NCBI GenBank assembly: GCA_003480725.1
Contig: QUJQ01000006.1
Span: 124,001-188,000, forward strand
Direction: 5' to 3'
DNA length: 64,000 nucleotides
Origin: Clostridiaceae bacterium AM27-36LB
Lineage (GTDB): Bacteria; Bacillota; Clostridia; Lachnospirales; Lachnospiraceae
A program made the position numbers and the translations under genes. Shown here piece after piece: positions 35,805 to 45,100 of the stretch. The notes beneath the pieces were generated by a model. That model did no database searches. It was not told the DNA's origin and saw only the letters and a program-made list of their open reading frames with translations. The first letter of the stretch is position 1. Each line of letters starts with the position of its first letter.

Positions 35805-36782
35805 ATGGTAAAGGAATACGGGGGATATCTGCCGCTGGAGCTATCCAAAGGCAGACCATATTATACAGGAAAAGATGTGATCGCCTTAAATGCCGGACGA
35901 TATGCGATCACTTACGCTATCGAAGATGCCGGCTGGAAGAAGATCTATCTTCCTTACTGGCTCTGTGACACGGTTAAAGATGCCATTCATGTCTGTCTTC
36001 CCGATGTGGAAATTGGTTATTACCACATTGATGAGCAGCTTCTGCCGACAGATGTCACTTTATATGATCAGGAGGGGATTCTCTGGGTCAATTATTTCGG
36101 ACTTCAGTCAGAACTGATCATTGAACATCTGGTGCAGCAATTCCACGGGCAGATTATCATTGATAACACACAATCCTTTTTTACAAAACCACATCCCCAG
36201 GCATGGCAGGTCTATTCCTGCAGAAAATTCTTCGGTGTCAGTGACGGAAGCTATGTAATCCACCATAACATCAGACATCGGGAAATTGCCGAACGGTATT
36301 CCAGCATCTATTCGATCCATTTGCTACATAGTCTGGAAAGAGGAACTAACTATTCCTATTCCTTAAATAAAGAGAATGAAACCCGTCTTGGTTTTTGCGG
36401 TCCTTCCGCCATGTCCCGCCTGACTTCCGGAATTCTGTCTTCTGTCAACTATGAACAGGTGCAGGAGACCAGAAATAAGAACCTGGCTGCTCTCCATCGG
36501 ATCTTATCTCCATATAATGAGTTTCCAGTCTTTCGATCCGTCCCTGCCATGTCCTATCCATTCTTATGGAAAGAGAAACAGTTGAAAAATGCATTGATTC
36601 AGAGTAAAATCTACGTACCGACGTTTTGGACAGAGACATTGGAGAATCCCGGATCCAGTTCCTGGGAACGTTATCTATCCGAGCATCTGTGCATTCTGCC
36701 CATTGATCAGCGCTATGATACTTCTGATATGGAATATATCGGAAATACCGTACTGAACCTGATCAATGAGACATCATTGTAA
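35805..36782 (+). CDS. Atypical DegT/DnrJ-fold PLP protein
   Basis: 325 residues, shorter than the usual 370-400 of sugar aminotransferases. It keeps the core features: GRYAITYAIEDAG (like the cofactor-phosphate turn), IIIDNTQSFF (the Asp that contacts the pyridine ring) and YSCRKFFGVSDGSYV, whose Lys is the probable PLP lysine. The usual C-terminal segment is reduced. It could be a sugar aminotransferase, a sugar dehydratase-type relative, or a catalytically altered paralog. First gene of a three-gene plus-strand operon with two glycosyltransferases. Confidence 0.7.
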   Translation: MVKEYGGYLPLELSKGRPYYTGKDVIALNAGRYAITYAIEDAGWKKIYLPYWLCDTVKDAIHVCLPDVEIGYYHIDEQLLPTDVTLYDQEGILWVNYFGLQSELIIEHLVQQFHGQIIIDNTQSFFTKPHPQAWQVYSCRKFFGVSDGSYVIHHNIRHREIAERYSSIYSIHLLHSLERGTNYSYSLNKENETRLGFCGPSAMSRLTSGILSSVNYEQVQETRNKNLAALHRILSPYNEFPVFRSVPAMSYPFLWKEKQLKNALIQSKIYVPTFWTETLENPGSSSWERYLSEHLCILPIDQRYDTSDMEYIGNTVLNLINETSL

Positions 36783-36803
36783 TTTAGAAGAAGGTTATAC
36801 ATT

Positions 36804-37784
36804 ATGAAACTCAGCTTTGTCATTCCCTGCTACCGCAGCGAAAAAACAATCATCCCGGTTCTGGAAGAGATCCAGGACAAGATGAAAGAAAGATCTGAAT
36901 ACGATTACGAAGTGATCACCGTCAACGATTATTCACCGGATCATGTCCTGGACGTATTAACTGCTTATGCAGATACGCACTCTTTTCTGAAGGTGGTGGA
37001 TCTGACCCGGAATTTTGGCCAGCACGCTGCCATGATGGCCGGACTTTCCTATACTTCCGGTGACTGGATCGTATTCCTGGATGATGACGGACAATGTCCC
37101 ATGGACCATCTGTGGGAGCTTCTGGCTCCACTCCATGAGGGATATGATGTTTCCCTCGCAAAATACAAGTTTGAGGAACGCAAGGAATCGTTCTTCCGTG
37201 TCCTCGGCAGCCGTCTCAATGATGCGATGGTATGTTCTCTTCTGGACAAACCAAAGGATCTGACCGTGTCTAATTTTATTGCCATGCGGTCTTTTATCGC
37301 TGATGAGATCCTCCGATACAAAAATCCGTACCCTTACATCGATGGTCTGATCTTGCGATCCACAAGAAAGATCGCCAGTGTTCCCATGGCAGACAGGGAA
37401 CGGTTAAGCGGGCATTCCACCTATACACTTGGAAAGCTGATCTCGCTGTTTTCCAATGGGTTTACTGCATTTTCCATTAAGCCTCTGCGGATTGCTACCT
37501 TTACCGGTGCTTTTTGCTCTGTGATCGGTTTTATTCTTGGTCTGGTCATCATCGTTGAAAAGATTCTGCACCCGGCCGGCATCCTTCCTGGCTACAGTTC
37601 TCTGATGGCTGTGAATCTGTTTATCGGCGGTATGATCATGATCATGCTGGGAATCTGCGGTGAATACATTGGCCGCATCTATATCAGTCTGAACAGCAGT
37701 CCGCAGTATGTGATCCGTGATACTTATCATCTGGACCGCCATCCGCTGCGCGGCAGTGAGACCGCTTATCTTGACAAGGAGTAG
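36804..37784 (+). CDS. Polyprenyl-phosphate sugar transferase, GtrB/ArnC-like GT2
   Basis: 326 residues: a GT-A domain (LSFVIPCYRSEKTIIPVLEE; DDDGQCP as the metal-binding Asp cluster; ADRERLSGHSTYT) followed by two C-terminal helices (about 230-255 and 265-290). This is the layout of DPM1/GtrB enzymes, which load a sugar onto undecaprenyl phosphate in the inner leaflet. A GT-C enzyme, possibly one of the membrane proteins at 33900, 24966 or 38599, would then use the lipid-linked sugar outside. It lies 21 bases after the DegT-like gene. Confidence 0.88.
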   Translation: MKLSFVIPCYRSEKTIIPVLEEIQDKMKERSEYDYEVITVNDYSPDHVLDVLTAYADTHSFLKVVDLTRNFGQHAAMMAGLSYTSGDWIVFLDDDGQCPMDHLWELLAPLHEGYDVSLAKYKFEERKESFFRVLGSRLNDAMVCSLLDKPKDLTVSNFIAMRSFIADEILRYKNPYPYIDGLILRSTRKIASVPMADRERLSGHSTYTLGKLISLFSNGFTAFSIKPLRIATFTGAFCSVIGFILGLVIIVEKILHPAGILPGYSSLMAVNLFIGGMIMIMLGICGEYIGRIYISLNSSPQYVIRDTYHLDRHPLRGSETAYLDKE

Positions 37785-37789
37785 CCTTT

Positions 37790-38584
37790 ATGTATTATTT
37801 TGGACTTATCTTATCCATTATCACTGTCTGCTATAATGCCAAAGAAGACCTGGCACAGACGGTGGACAGCGTCCTATCACAGACGTGGAGAAATTTTGAA
37901 TATATTGTGGTCGATGGCGATTCTACCGATGGAACAAAAGAATATCTGGAACAGCTCAGACCGTCTTTTAAAGAAAAGAACATTGCTTTACGTTATGTTT
38001 CCGAGAAAGATGAAGGAATCTACGATGCCATGAACAAAGGAACCCTTATGGCAACCGGTCACTGGGTCATGTATCTCAATGCCGGTGACCTCTTTGTCAA
38101 TGCATCGGTTCTTCGTAATATTTTCGCTGATGATCCTGATACACAGATTCTCTATGGGGATACTCTCTGCACCTATCAGGGACAAGTAAAGCGATATCCG
38201 GCAAAGCCTTTATCCACGCTGCCAAGGCAGATGGCCTTCTGTCACCAGTCTGCATTGATCGAGCGGGATGTGGCTCTGCGTTTTCCTTATGACACCAGCT
38301 ATAAGATCTGTGCAGACCATCACTTTTTCTTAAAAGCCTATTCCAAAGGACTTGCCTTTGAATATTGTGGGCTTCCCATCGCAGTCTATGAAATCTCCGG
38401 TGTCTCTGACCGAAACAAATGGCAGGCACACAAAGAGCAGCTGCGGATGCAGAAAGAGCTCGGGGAGCTTTCTATCACCCCAAAATGGATCCTGCTGGAA
38501 CTGGTATTCTTCATCAAATTGGGCTTAAAAACCATCCTTGGGCAAGCATTTATTGATAAAGTCAGAAAAAAGCGGCTGAGCTGA
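37790..38584 (+). CDS. Glycosyltransferase family 2
   Basis: 264-residue GT-A transferase of the WcaA/colanic-acid type: SIITVCYNAKEDLAQTVDS, DGDSTDGTKEYL, EGIYDAMNKG, YLNAGDLF (metal Asp), and ADHHFFLKAY. The long C-terminal helix is probably membrane-associated. Its final codons and stop lie inside a bidirectional terminator. Donor and acceptor unknown. Confidence 0.86.
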   Translation: MYYFGLILSIITVCYNAKEDLAQTVDSVLSQTWRNFEYIVVDGDSTDGTKEYLEQLRPSFKEKNIALRYVSEKDEGIYDAMNKGTLMATGHWVMYLNAGDLFVNASVLRNIFADDPDTQILYGDTLCTYQGQVKRYPAKPLSTLPRQMAFCHQSALIERDVALRFPYDTSYKICADHHFFLKAYSKGLAFEYCGLPIAVYEISGVSDRNKWQAHKEQLRMQKELGELSITPKWILLELVFFIKLGLKTILGQAFIDKVRKKRLS

Positions 38585-38597
38585 TCAGCCGCTTTTT
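38567..38597. terminator. Bidirectional terminator between convergent glycan operons
   Basis: AAAAAGCGGCTGA (38567-38579) pairs perfectly with TCAGCCGCTTTTT (38585-38597) around a 5-nt loop, giving a T-tract in both directions. It contains the plus-strand stop codon (38582-38584) and ends two bases before the minus-strand stop at 38599, so it serves both operons. Confidence 0.92.
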
Positions 38598-38598
38598 A

Positions 38599-39801
38599 TT
38601 ACTCATTTTTTGATTTTAAAATGCTCGCCAGGAATATGAGTCCTGCAAACAGGGTAAGAACCTGATTTCTGTACGTATACCAGTAATGAATCTGGGAATG
38701 ATTGGACATGACCAAATACCAGATATACGGATATGCTGCCACCAGCAGCATGGGCAGATAAGCCAGGATCGTCTTCATATCCTTTGCTTTCTTCCAGATC
38801 AGCAAAATCAACGCAACAACTGCGATTACAATTACTACCTTACTCCAGCTGATCATTCCATTGTCACGGATGTTAAGCCATGCCTTCAGATTCTTCTGAA
38901 GAGTCCCGATCCGATCCAGCGGCTCCTCTTCACTTCCGTTCAGACGATATTCAATCACGCTCAGGTTTCTGATAAAATACCGTACACCAAGAACGACTGT
39001 CGTAATTCCCCATTTCGCGATCCAGGTCAGTGCATAACCAACTCCCCAGGAGATGGATGACCAGATGGTGAACAACAGATTATCCTTCAGATCAGCCTTC
39101 TCATCCCGTACCCGCATCCACAACAGCAGAATCAGCGGAATTCCCAGCGTAATGATCGGATAAGTCAGAAAATCAAAGAAATTCTCTATCATCCCAACTA
39201 CAAAGAAGAACAGGAAAAATCTCATCTCTTTCGTTCGCAGCTTCTCATACTTGTTCATCAACACGCCAATGGACACAAATAATACCAGAAACGTAGATAA
39301 AAACTGCAGACATACAGATGACAGCGCCGCATTTCCTGTAGCAATCGCCAGCACATACAATACCGCGCACACCGGTCTGGTCTTCTTAGCAATCATCCAT
39401 GCACTCCAGAACAGCAGAATCTGAAATGCCAGCATGCCAAGATACCGGATCTCCGTGATCTGGAACAACACACTCAACGGCCGCAGATACAACATATATC
39501 CATGCCAGTATCTGGGATACTGATTGATACTCACCGATGCCTGAATGGGATTGTAATCCCTGTTTGGGATCAATCCATTATACATAACTCCTTCTGTATG
39601 CACATCCATGATGGAGTTGTGACGATAGAAGAAATACATAGGATAAGATCCTTCTCCATCCATGATCTCTATGGAGCTGTTCACATTATCCTGGATCCAT
39701 GAATCCGGAATGCAAAATACCAGTGCCATGGAGACAAAAAATGCAAGGATCAGTCCCACATATACCTTAACGAACGGTTTTAATTGCTTTACTCTTCCCA
39801 T
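38599..39801 (-). CDS. Polytopic membrane protein, unknown function
   Basis: 400 residues, about nine or ten hydrophobic helices; the first (17-33) follows a basic N-terminus. A large first extracytoplasmic loop (about 35-115) has DGEGSYPMYFFYRHNSI. Placement at the end of the main polysaccharide operon, and the topology, suggest a GT-C-type transferase or polymer modifier, but no family is recognised. It overlaps the preceding gene by 13 bases. Confidence 0.65.
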   Translation of the reverse strand: MGRVKQLKPFVKVYVGLILAFFVSMALVFCIPDSWIQDNVNSSIEIMDGEGSYPMYFFYRHNSIMDVHTEGVMYNGLIPNRDYNPIQASVSINQYPRYWHGYMLYLRPLSVLFQITEIRYLGMLAFQILLFWSAWMIAKKTRPVCAVLYVLAIATGNAALSSVCLQFLSTFLVLFVSIGVLMNKYEKLRTKEMRFFLFFFVVGMIENFFDFLTYPIITLGIPLILLLWMRVRDEKADLKDNLLFTIWSSISWGVGYALTWIAKWGITTVVLGVRYFIRNLSVIEYRLNGSEEEPLDRIGTLQKNLKAWLNIRDNGMISWSKVVIVIAVVALILLIWKKAKDMKTILAYLPMLLVAAYPYIWYLVMSNHSQIHYWYTYRNQVLTLFAGLIFLASILKSKNE

Positions 39802-40583
39802 TTTTTCGTATTCTGTCCTTCCTCATAATCTGTGTCTACAAATATGGTAAATTCATCCGTATGACCATATTCTTTATAGCCATAAGACTCCCAGGCATCA
39901 CTGTACGTACGGCTGTTGGAAAATACCAGAAATGTGCATCCTTCTTCTTTTGCCAGTGGAGCCAGTGCCGGTACATCAATCTCTTCCTTCTGTGCTTCTG
40001 CATAAAGGATCTGATTTCCTGTCGGATTTTCAATCCCGTTGTACGCCAGTGCATTCCGCCCGAATTCCAGTGTGATAGACGGATCATACAACCGAATATA
40101 AGGCATCAGGCGATTGGATACCAGTGCATGAACATTGCCTGGAAGCAGATCACAGACTGCCACCACATTCTGCGGAATCTTATAATCATTGGTCGATGAC
40201 TGAAACTCCTCTGATTTGAACAGTGGTGTCCCACACACAACAATCACTGCCATCCCGATCAAAAACGCCCCCTGCCGCAGCCATCCTTTCAGATGACCGA
40301 TCATCAGACAGCATCCATAGGGAATCAGTACCGCCAGCAGGATCAGCCACAGGATCCGCCAGTATACGTTCTCTCCCAGCAGCTTCATGAACAGCATACC
40401 GGTCAGCGGACACCAGTAGATAAATAAAAACAACAGCGGCAGCACGCCCAGCAGCAGTCTTCGCATGCCATCTTTCTCTTTCCAGAAAATAAAAACCAAT
40501 ACAATCAATAACAGCGGAAAAATCCAGGCTCCCTGAAAGGTATCGAGAAAATCAGTTTTAGCTATTGTAAAAAAATCCTGCAT
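39789..40583 (-). CDS. Membrane protein with extracytoplasmic domain, unknown function
   Basis: About 264 residues. Four hydrophobic helices occupy about 15-130, followed by a soluble domain (about 135-264; VVAVCDLLPGNVHALVSNRL, CTFLVFSNSRTYSDAWESYG) that resembles the C-terminal soluble region of larger GT-C-like proteins. It may work as a split enzyme with the adjacent 40617 product. ATG 40583 is chosen because AAAGGA lies seven bases upstream; an ATG five codons earlier lacks one. Confidence 0.65.
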   Translation of the reverse strand: MQDFFTIAKTDFLDTFQGAWIFPLLLIVLVFIFWKEKDGMRRLLLGVLPLLFLFIYWCPLTGMLFMKLLGENVYWRILWLILLAVLIPYGCCLMIGHLKGWLRQGAFLIGMAVIVVCGTPLFKSEEFQSSTNDYKIPQNVVAVCDLLPGNVHALVSNRLMPYIRLYDPSITLEFGRNALAYNGIENPTGNQILYAEAQKEEIDVPALAPLAKEEGCTFLVFSNSRTYSDAWESYGYKEYGHTDEFTIFVDTDYEEGQNTKKWEE

Positions 40584-40616
40584 CTTATATCCTTTCAAAA
40601 TTCTTTTCTGTCAGCA

Positions 40617-41651
40617 TCAATGGGTCAGATAAATATAATACACACCTAAAATAATACACGGAATACAAGCCGCGATTCCATGCGCCAGACAGGAAATACT
40701 TTTCTTCTTTAACGAAACCACCAGGATCGTCAATCCTACAAATACCGGTGTCAGCATAATTCCCATGGAAGACAGCAGACACCCTGCAAGCCCTGTCACA
40801 CCAAGCATCCACCAGTCTGCCCATGCTTTTTCCTGCAATGCGATCCTGAGCATCCAGTAAAACAAAAGCGGTATCAGAACCGTTGCCAGGATTCCTTTTC
40901 CCACCCATGGGGTAATGCTTAGAAATGTCAGCCCCGAGGTATGTTCTCCGCTCATAAAGAGATGAAGCAGTACTGCAAATGCCAGAAACATTCCCTGCAG
41001 ACCACTGTCCTTCGGAAACAATTTCTTTCCCAGCAGTCCGTATACCATATATGCCAGAGGAATGATCAGCCATGGCAGGATCGTGTGTGCCATGATCGTC
41101 GGGATCACCCCGATCAGCTTTGATAACCATGCATAGAAAATGGGCCACAGAGATAACACATATCGTTTATCAAAATCCGCCATAGCTCCTGTCTCCGGAT
41201 AGACCCAGTAGATCTTATCTGACCAGACTGCTTCATTGGCAAGATTCACATAATAAGTGTCATCCCACTCCAGATACATATGATGGTGAAGAAACCACAA
41301 CTGATAACAGATCAATACCAGTGCCATCAGATGTCCCAGTGTCACATACTGTCTCCAGTTCTTCAGCAATTCTTTCCCATCTTCCAGAATATCTCTCCAG
41401 CAGAACACCCCTGCCAGTGAGACCATTCCGGCTACAATGGTATATACCATCACAAAATTATGGAAAGAGGCAAGCTTCATAGTCATCGGCACAAGGATCA
41501 GCTCCATCAGTGCCCACCAGACCATCACACCTGCTACAATGGAAAACAAAAATCCTTCTTTATGAAGTTTTAATACTCGTCGCAATCCATATCCGGTGAA
41601 AAACGCTCCACCGAAAAACAGGATTGCCGTCAGTAAGATTTCCAGCCTCAT
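40617..41651 (-). CDS. Polytopic membrane protein, possibly DUF6077-type
   Basis: About 344 residues with nine or ten hydrophobic helices. The loop YLEWDDTYYVNLANEA carries paired Asp residues where GT-C enzymes hold their catalytic base. I recall similar surface-locus proteins as DUF6077, but this is from memory. The C-terminus ends within a hydrophobic stretch, so the soluble domain found in related proteins may be supplied by the adjacent 39789 gene. ATG 41651 overlaps the upstream TGA (ATGA), after AGGAGG. Confidence 0.65.
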   Translation of the reverse strand: MRLEILLTAILFFGGAFFTGYGLRRVLKLHKEGFLFSIVAGVMVWWALMELILVPMTMKLASFHNFVMVYTIVAGMVSLAGVFCWRDILEDGKELLKNWRQYVTLGHLMALVLICYQLWFLHHHMYLEWDDTYYVNLANEAVWSDKIYWVYPETGAMADFDKRYVLSLWPIFYAWLSKLIGVIPTIMAHTILPWLIIPLAYMVYGLLGKKLFPKDSGLQGMFLAFAVLLHLFMSGEHTSGLTFLSITPWVGKGILATVLIPLLFYWMLRIALQEKAWADWWMLGVTGLAGCLLSSMGIMLTPVFVGLTILVVSLKKKSISCLAHGIAACIPCIILGVYYIYLTH

Positions 41652-42916
41652 GGTTCCTCCTGTGATTCCAGCATCCACAGCTGCTGGTCTTCCAGATTGT
41701 ACTCATACATCTGGTCTGTCTTTTCCTGATAATCATAATAATCATTGATCTTCTGCTGATTCAGAACGGATACGTAAGGATAAGTAAACAGGTTCACGCC
41801 CAGCTTGTCATATCCGCCCTCACTGACCGCCGCATGCAGATTCTTCACGCCCATCACAAGTGTGAGACACAGGAAAAATGTCATAACTCCAGTTCCTACA
41901 TATTTTCGGAAAGGTATGCCTGTACCAATATGGGGCTTCTCCGTTATCATCATATCTTCAGAACTTCGACAACATGCCACAAGTCCTGCTGCCACCGCAC
42001 ACTCCACAACCTTGAAGATTGTCGCATAGCGGCTGGCATAATAGGCATTCCCTGACATCAACATATAAAAGCAGACACCACAGATATATACTTTGAACAA
42101 CTGCTGTACCCACTTAGGAATCTCTTCCTTTTGCCTGTAAAGCCATATATATAGCATCAGCAATACTGCAAAGCTTACCACACGCTCGCCCACAGCAAAC
42201 AGGCTCATGCTGCCCTCTGTGAGAAACTGCGTCATATGATAGGATGACAGAATTCCCAGGATCAACTGCTCCACCACCGGAATCTGAATTATCAGCCCAA
42301 CAACCATCGCTGCTCCTGTCAGAGTCACCATTCCCCACACAGGAATATAATATGCAATCACCAGCACCAGCCATCCATATCCCACCTTATGGAAGGATGC
42401 CGCGATCAATACACCGATCACATACTGGATCCATTTCTTTTCCAGATAGAACGGAAGCACCAGTCCTAAGAAGATACAGATCGCCATGGCCTGACGAAGC
42501 CCCGATACCATGTAGACAAAGATCAGCACCGGATAAGACAGAAACAGTCCCGTAGTCTGATACGGGACATATTTTTTCAGAAAACGACCAAGCAACAGCA
42601 TCTCGATCACTGCTGCTGCCATGGTCACTGTCCAGAACGGTGCCTGGAATAGTTTGAAAAAGGCGCAGAACAACCGCCAGCCCATCTCCGGATAGAATCC
42701 ACAGATATAGCCTTTGGACAGATCAATCACCGCAGGAATCGTCCGATAGATACCCTCATAGGTGGCATAGTCTGTTCCCTGTCCAAACCTCAGGGCAACC
42801 ACTGCCGTAGTCACACACCAGCAGACAGTAAATATCTTTTGCTGATACTTGGGCTTGAACCATTCCAGTACCGCTCCTGCCGCAAGCAGCAATAATACAA
42901 TCAAATACAGATTCAT
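41648..42916 (-). CDS. EpsG-family polysaccharide polymerase (Wzy-like)
   Basis: Integral membrane protein, 422 residues, about ten helices. The EpsG signature LRFGQGTDYATYEGIYR lies after the second helix, and SGLRQAMAICIF is the other conserved arginine segment. Such proteins are thought to polymerise lipid-linked repeat units outside the membrane, so this is the best candidate for Wzy in the locus. Coupled by ATGA overlaps to wecB upstream and to the membrane protein downstream. Confidence 0.85.
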   Translation of the reverse strand: MNLYLIVLLLLAAGAVLEWFKPKYQQKIFTVCWCVTTAVVALRFGQGTDYATYEGIYRTIPAVIDLSKGYICGFYPEMGWRLFCAFFKLFQAPFWTVTMAAAVIEMLLLGRFLKKYVPYQTTGLFLSYPVLIFVYMVSGLRQAMAICIFLGLVLPFYLEKKWIQYVIGVLIAASFHKVGYGWLVLVIAYYIPVWGMVTLTGAAMVVGLIIQIPVVEQLILGILSSYHMTQFLTEGSMSLFAVGERVVSFAVLLMLYIWLYRQKEEIPKWVQQLFKVYICGVCFYMLMSGNAYYASRYATIFKVVECAVAAGLVACCRSSEDMMITEKPHIGTGIPFRKYVGTGVMTFFLCLTLVMGVKNLHAAVSEGGYDKLGVNLFTYPYVSVLNQQKINDYYDYQEKTDQMYEYNLEDQQLWMLESQEEP

Positions 42917-44010
42917 GCTTTTCCTTCCAGAATATCCGCAATTCGCTTGCAGGCAAATCCGTCACCATAAGGATTGCTTGCAGTGCTCATTGCCCGATAA
43001 GCTTCTTCATCCTCCAGAAGCTGTTTGAAATTCTGATAGATGACTTCTTCATCGGTTCCCACCAGCTTCAGTGTTCCTGCCTTGATTCCTTCCGGACGCT
43101 CGGTAGTATCACGCATGACAAGCACCGGTTTTCCAAGAGACGGAGCCTCTTCCTGAATTCCACCGCTATCCGTAAGGATCAGATAGCTTCTGGACAGGAA
43201 ATTATGGAAATCCAGCACATCCAGAGGCTCAATAATACGGATCCGCTCATCATCTCCCAGAATGGAGTCCGCGATCTCACGGACTACCGGATTCATGTGG
43301 ATCGGATAGATGGCTTTGATATCCGGATGCTCGTCACATACCCGGCGGATGGCACGGAACATATGCTTCATAGGCTCGCCTAAGTTCTCCCGGCGATGGG
43401 CCGTGATCATGATGAGACGGCTTCCCTTTGCCCACTCCAGATCCGGGTGTGTATAGTCTTCTCTTACGGTGGTCTTCAGCGCATCAATGGCCGTATTACC
43501 GGTTACATAGATGGTATCCGGGTTCTTGCCTTCCCGCAGAAGATTTTCTTTGGACAGCTCTGTAGGTGCAAAATTATAGGCAGAAATAATGCTCACTGCC
43601 TGACGGTTGAATTCCTCAGGATAGGGAGAATAGATGTTGTAGGTACGAAGACCAGCCTCCACATGTCCCACCGGGATCTGCAGATAGAAGCATGCCAGTG
43701 CCGTCACAAATGTCGTGGAAGTATCTCCATGGACCAGTACTACATCCGGCTGCACCTCTTCCAGCACTGCTTTGATCCGGTTTAAAATATTTGTTGTCAC
43801 ATCAAACAGGGTCTGACGGTCTTTCATAATAGACAGATCATAGTCCGGCTCCACCTGAAATGCTTCCAGTACCTGATCCAGCATCTGCCGGTGCTGACCG
43901 GTCACACATACAATAGTCTCTATCCCTTTCCGGGTCTTCAGTTCATTGACCAGCGGACACATCTTGATTGCTTCCGGTCTGGTTCCAAATACCAACATTA
44001 CCTTTTTCAT
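42913..44010 (-). CDS. wecB: UDP-N-acetylglucosamine 2-epimerase (non-hydrolysing)
   Basis: Interconverts UDP-GlcNAc and UDP-ManNAc, or, as in WbpI, acts on UDP-2,3-diacetamido-glucuronate. 365 residues, GT-B-like fold: VMLVFGTRPEAIKMCPLV, VLVHGDTSTTFVTALACFY, VGHVEAGLRTYNIYSPYPEE, ITAHRRENLG and LTDSGGIQEEAPSLGKPVL. All the catalytic elements are intact. Its place beside an aminotransferase-ACP cassette makes a WbpI-like role as plausible as the standard WecB one. Confidence 0.93.
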   Translation of the reverse strand: MKKVMLVFGTRPEAIKMCPLVNELKTRKGIETIVCVTGQHRQMLDQVLEAFQVEPDYDLSIMKDRQTLFDVTTNILNRIKAVLEEVQPDVVLVHGDTSTTFVTALACFYLQIPVGHVEAGLRTYNIYSPYPEEFNRQAVSIISAYNFAPTELSKENLLREGKNPDTIYVTGNTAIDALKTTVREDYTHPDLEWAKGSRLIMITAHRRENLGEPMKHMFRAIRRVCDEHPDIKAIYPIHMNPVVREIADSILGDDERIRIIEPLDVLDFHNFLSRSYLILTDSGGIQEEAPSLGKPVLVMRDTTERPEGIKAGTLKLVGTDEEVIYQNFKQLLEDEEAYRAMSTASNPYGDGFACKRIADILEGKA

Positions 44011-45098
44011 GCCTGTTTCTCCTCCAGTACATTCTGAATCTTCTGGGCAAGTCTGTGATTATTCCGCTCTACATGTACATGGTTCACAAAATAATGCACG
44101 GCATCCTGCCATTTGGTGTAGTGCTCTGCCACTGCTTTGATCGCCTGCGCATAATCATCATCTGCGATTCCCACACCGTATTTCTCGCAGAACTCCTTTA
44201 ACGGAGGATTGGTAGATGTGACCACCGGCTTTCCTTCAAATAAGAATTCGAAGATCTTGCCGCTGGCACAATATTTATTATTCAGGTCTCTCTGGTGATA
44301 AGTCACCATACCCACCTGACTGTGATCGATAAAATATTTCAGATGATCCTGGTCCATCCGGGGCAGGATCTTCACATTGGTCAATCCATAATACTGAATG
44401 ATCCGATGCGCCAGTTCCTCATCCTCTTCCTCACTGTCACCGATGAGCAGAAGCTCATACTTCTCCCCCAGATCCTTCATGGCCTCGATCATCTTTCCGG
44501 TAGTACGGGTCATATCGCAACCTGCTGTAGAAATGATACGGAACTTCTCTTCTGCAAAGAATTCCTGGCACTCCTGTTCCACCTGACGAGCTCTTTCTTC
44601 AGAAGAGTATGCCAGACGACGGATATTTTCATAGTTGAACGGACGCTTCTTCAGCCCGAACATCTTCACCATAAGCTTTGCGCGAAATGCATTGGCTGCG
44701 ATGACCACATCTGAATGTCTGGTGAAAATCTTCTCCATGAGACAGCCGATCCGTCCCGGGATACCAGCCGCACTCTTCATATCATAGAGTTCCCGACAAT
44801 CCTGGATCACATAGGTAGCTCCTGTCAGACGTTTTGCCAGATAGCCCGGCAGGATTCCCTTCCGGTTATCGATAAAAATGGTGTCTACATCCTGCATTTT
44901 CTTCGCCTGCTTTGCACAGAAGGAAATGAATTTCAGATATCCGGAACCCTTATACAGAATGTGCTGTCCGCTTATTGGTTCTTCACCCTCATCGCGGGTG
45001 ATAAAGGTAACTTCACCCAGCTCCTGCGCTACTTTGATCAGTTCTCTGAGACGTCCATCATATTTATAAGAATCATAGGAAATGAAAAGTATGTTCAT
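44007..45098 (-). CDS. Glycosyltransferase, GT4-like
   Basis: 363-residue GT-B-fold protein. The N-terminal half begins NILFISYDSYKYDGRLRELI; the C-terminal half has KYELLLIGDSEEEDEE and KIFEFLFEGKPVVTSTNPPL, resembling the donor-binding E-x7-E region. It overlaps wecB by four bases and lies two bases after the DegT aminotransferase gene. It probably adds one of the amino sugars made nearby; the acceptor cannot be inferred. Confidence 0.8.
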   Translation of the reverse strand: MNILFISYDSYKYDGRLRELIKVAQELGEVTFITRDEGEEPISGQHILYKGSGYLKFISFCAKQAKKMQDVDTIFIDNRKGILPGYLAKRLTGATYVIQDCRELYDMKSAAGIPGRIGCLMEKIFTRHSDVVIAANAFRAKLMVKMFGLKKRPFNYENIRRLAYSSEERARQVEQECQEFFAEEKFRIISTAGCDMTRTTGKMIEAMKDLGEKYELLLIGDSEEEDEELAHRIIQYYGLTNVKILPRMDQDHLKYFIDHSQVGMVTYHQRDLNNKYCASGKIFEFLFEGKPVVTSTNPPLKEFCEKYGVGIADDDYAQAIKAVAEHYTKWQDAVHYFVNHVHVERNNHRLAQKIQNVLEEKQA

Positions 45099-45100
45099 GC

